Positions 6,087-7,444 of a DNA stretch of 7,444 nt are shown piece by piece. The stretch is from Actinomycetota bacterium. GTDB taxonomy: Bacteria; Actinomycetota; Actinomycetes; UBA12327. The notes beneath the pieces were generated by a model, which saw only the letters and a list, made by a program, of their open reading frames with translations, ran no database searches and was not told the DNA's origin. The stretch covers positions 1 to 7,444 of the forward strand of contig DPWC01000159.1 of the NCBI GenBank assembly GCA_003529305.1. Direction: 5' to 3'. The position numbers were made by a program, and so were the translations under genes. Positions within the stretch are counted from its first letter, which is position 1, and every line of letters starts with the position of its first letter.

Positions 6087-7196
6087 CTACCGCGGCGAAG
6101 CACTGACAAACGGCGGCGTGACGACCTCAAACGCCAGGTGCCTGCCGCGAACATCCACCTGCACCTGATCACCCACAGCAGTCTCCGAAGTCACCAAGGC
6201 CAAAGCGATACCGCGTTGGAGAGTTGGCGAAAAGGTGCCGCTGGTCACGACACCGATCGTGCTATCGGCGTTATCCAGCACCGTCATCGCGTGCCGCGGA
6301 ATGGCCCGCTCTACGGCCAGTAACCCGACCAGATGACGCCGCGGACCATCGTCTCGTTGCTGGATCAACGCAGAGCGGCCAACAAAAGTCGGCTTGTTCC
6401 AGCCAATAGCCCACGACAACCCCGCCTCCACCGGCGAGATCTGAGGTGAGATGTCCTGCCCATGCAACGGGTAGCCCATCTCCGTTCGCAAGGTGTCCCG
6501 AGCCGCCAGCCCGCACGGAACCGGTCGCTGCCCCTGCCCCAGATCCACCGACAGCAGGCGATCCCACAGCGCCGGGGCGTCCTGACGGGGCAGGACGATT
6601 TCGAAACCGACCTCACCGGTGTATCCCGTGCGACACACGAGCATGTCCCCGATTCGCGCCCATGCCATGTAGGCCATCTCGTGCGTCAGGTCCATTGCCG
6701 CCAAGACTTGGGGTGACAGTGGTCCCTGCACCGCGATGATCGCTCGTTCCTGATGAAGGTCTTCCACCTCAACACCGGCAGGCAGCTGCGCGCGCAAAAG
6801 CCTAAGCACCTCGGCAGCATTGGCCGCATTCGGAATGATCAAGGCCTCATCAACGCTCATCACATACACGATCAAGTCGTCGATGACACCACCGTCGTCG
6901 GCGCACAACAACGAGTACTGCGCACGACCGGCAGCGATGCGCTGCAGATCATTGGTCAACACGGCATTGAGCCCGTCAATGGCGCCGGGTCCACGAACGA
7001 CGGCAGTTCCCAAGTGCGAGACATCGAAAATGCCGACGCCGTCTCGAACAGCTGTGTGTTCAGCAGTAACGCCGCCAGCGGCGTACTCCAACGGCATGCG
7101 CCAGCCACCGAAGTTGGACCACTTGGCGCTCAGGCTTTCGTGCCGCTCATCGAGCACCGAGCGAATCGGCTCCACACTGTCCTGCACCACAGCCAT
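6087..7196 (-). CDS. gcvT: Glycine cleavage system T protein (aminomethyltransferase)
   Basis: GcvT transfers the methylene unit from aminomethyl-lipoyl-GcvH to tetrahydrofolate, releasing ammonia and making 5,10-methylene-THF; it acts in the cytoplasm. The 369-residue protein has the expected family length and landmarks in order: FGGWRMPLEY (29-38), FDVSHLG (57-63), the folate-contacting Asp region GGVIDDL (102-108), RTGYTGEVGFEI (189-200), GLAARDTLRTE (229-239), SPVEAGL (254-260) and VTSGTFSPTL (317-326). No gcvH or gcvP lies in the window. I chose ATG 7196 because homology-like sequence starts soon after it. GTG 7250 would add 18 residues without family character, and GTGs at 7190, 7187 and 7175 are also possible. 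No good Shine-Dalgarno precedes the ATG; a TAGTAG sequence just upstream could hint at a leaderless transcript, which is weak. The gene is convergent with the ECF operon and divergent from the probable pepA. Function sure, start moderately so. Confidence 0.95.
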   Translation of the reverse strand: MAVVQDSVEPIRSVLDERHESLSAKWSNFGGWRMPLEYAAGGVTAEHTAVRDGVGIFDVSHLGTAVVRGPGAIDGLNAVLTNDLQRIAAGRAQYSLLCADDGGVIDDLIVYVMSVDEALIIPNAANAAEVLRLLRAQLPAGVEVEDLHQERAIIAVQGPLSPQVLAAMDLTHEMAYMAWARIGDMLVCRTGYTGEVGFEIVLPRQDAPALWDRLLSVDLGQGQRPVPCGLAARDTLRTEMGYPLHGQDISPQISPVEAGLSWAIGWNKPTFVGRSALIQQRDDGPRRHLVGLLAVERAIPRHAMTVLDNADSTIGVVTSGTFSPTLQRGIALALVTSETAVGDQVQVDVRGRHLAFEVVTPPFVSASPR

Positions 7197-7304
7197 GACG
7201 CTACTAGGGTGACGCGCGCAAGGGCTCGTACCGCTTGAGCCGGCCCTCACCGCACCACTCGCTGCCCACTACCCGCCGCCAACGCATTGCACCGGAGGAA
7301 AACC
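7197..7304. promoter_or_regulatory. Divergent intergenic region between gcvT and the probable pepA
   Basis: This 108-base gap must hold the promoters for both divergent genes if neither has a remote start. I see no convincing -35/-10 pair on either strand. TTGAGC at 7235-7240 has no matching -10 at normal spacing. The only clear signal is the GGAGG before the + strand gene. A promoter role is inferred from gene orientation only. Confidence 0.4.
7294..7298 (+). promoter_or_regulatory. Shine-Dalgarno GGAGG for the 3'-terminal gene
   Basis: GGAGG, followed by AAAA, lies 6 bases before GTG 7305. It is a strong ribosome binding site that fixes the start of the partial gene at the window edge. Confidence 0.75.
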
Positions 7305-7444
7305 GTGACCACGACGACCCTTCGCGAACCGACCCTGCTGACCAACAGGTCCGTGCGCGGTGGAGCTGCTGATGCCGTGATCGTCTGTGTGCGACCCAAG
7401 GGTCGCGGTATAGCGCTGCAAGGTCCAGCCATGGCCGGGGCGGC
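7305..7444 (+). CDS. pepA: Probable leucyl aminopeptidase (M17 family), N-terminal fragment, runs off the window
   Basis: An open frame starts at GTG 7305 after a strong GGAGG and stays open to the window end (46 codons). The fragment includes ADAVIVCVRPKGRG (residues 22-35), a small beta-strand and turn like the variable N-terminal domain of M17 leucyl aminopeptidases, which often begin with a 'DALVVGV'-type strand. The metal-binding catalytic domain lies outside the window, so no active-site residue can be checked. The assignment rests largely on neighbourhood: gcvT and a leucyl aminopeptidase gene lie close together in many actinobacteria (for example gcvT and pepB in Mycobacterium tuberculosis, from memory). 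The reality of the gene is well supported; the product name is moderate. Confidence 0.6.
   Translation, partial: MTTTTLREPTLLTNRSVRGGAADAVIVCVRPKGRGIALQGPAMAGA

Noticed and set aside
6753..7238. 161-codon + strand open frame opposite gcvT
   Set aside because: It is antisense to well-conserved GcvT motifs, has no recognisable family features and no supporting ribosome binding site that I can see.
7197..7250. GTG start at 7250 for gcvT
   Set aside because: The 18 added residues do not resemble a GcvT N-terminus, and the start would leave only about 54 bases for the divergent promoters.
7247..7432. 61-codon - strand open frame across the divergent gap and the pepA start
   Set aside because: It overlaps a + strand gene with a strong Shine-Dalgarno sequence, and its product is low-complexity with no features.

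Overview
The window reads as chromosomal DNA from a high-GC Gram-positive bacterium of the Actinomycetota. The evidence is GC-rich codon third positions, several GTG starts with GTGA stop/start overlaps, Ala/Thr/Ser-rich exported proteins, and a gene order and protein family set that I associate with Streptomyces and relatives. I cannot name the genus. The region is densely coding: six genes plus a short 5' leader and one divergent intergenic gap, with no RNA gene, CRISPR array or mobile element seen.

Positions 1-107 are a short leader with a strong 12-bp hairpin (21-48). It is either the terminator of an unseen upstream gene or part of a structured 5' UTR. From 108 to 6085 lies one tightly coupled five-gene operon on the + strand: (1) an exported, membrane-anchored protein with squalene-cyclase/prenyltransferase-like helical repeats; (2) an exported, cysteine-containing protein of the type annotated as 'SCO2322 family', with a Ser/Thr/Ala-rich stalk and a C-terminal membrane anchor; (3) EcfT, the transmembrane coupling protein of an energy-coupling factor (ECF) importer; (4) EcfA, with two fused ATPase domains; (5) the S component, which binds the substrate in the membrane. 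Each of the four junctions is a 4-base GTGA overlap, so the genes are almost certainly made together and probably in matched amounts.

The most interesting reading is that the operon encodes a complete micronutrient importer with its own dedicated surface proteins. The repeats of the first protein recall the alpha-toroid fold shared by terpene cyclases and animal cobalamin carriers (intrinsic factor, transcobalamin). I therefore suggest that the two anchored extracellular proteins capture or present a ligand, possibly a corrinoid, to the ECF transporter. The substrate assignment is inference; the ECF core itself is firm.

From 6087 to 7196 on the - strand is gcvT (glycine cleavage T protein), convergent with the operon with one base between the two stop codons. 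A 108-bp divergent gap (7197-7304) separates it from the start of a + strand gene that runs off the window. That gene is probably pepA (M17 leucyl aminopeptidase), judged mainly from the gcvT-pepA neighbourhood familiar in actinobacteria. These flanking genes are ordinary housekeeping functions.
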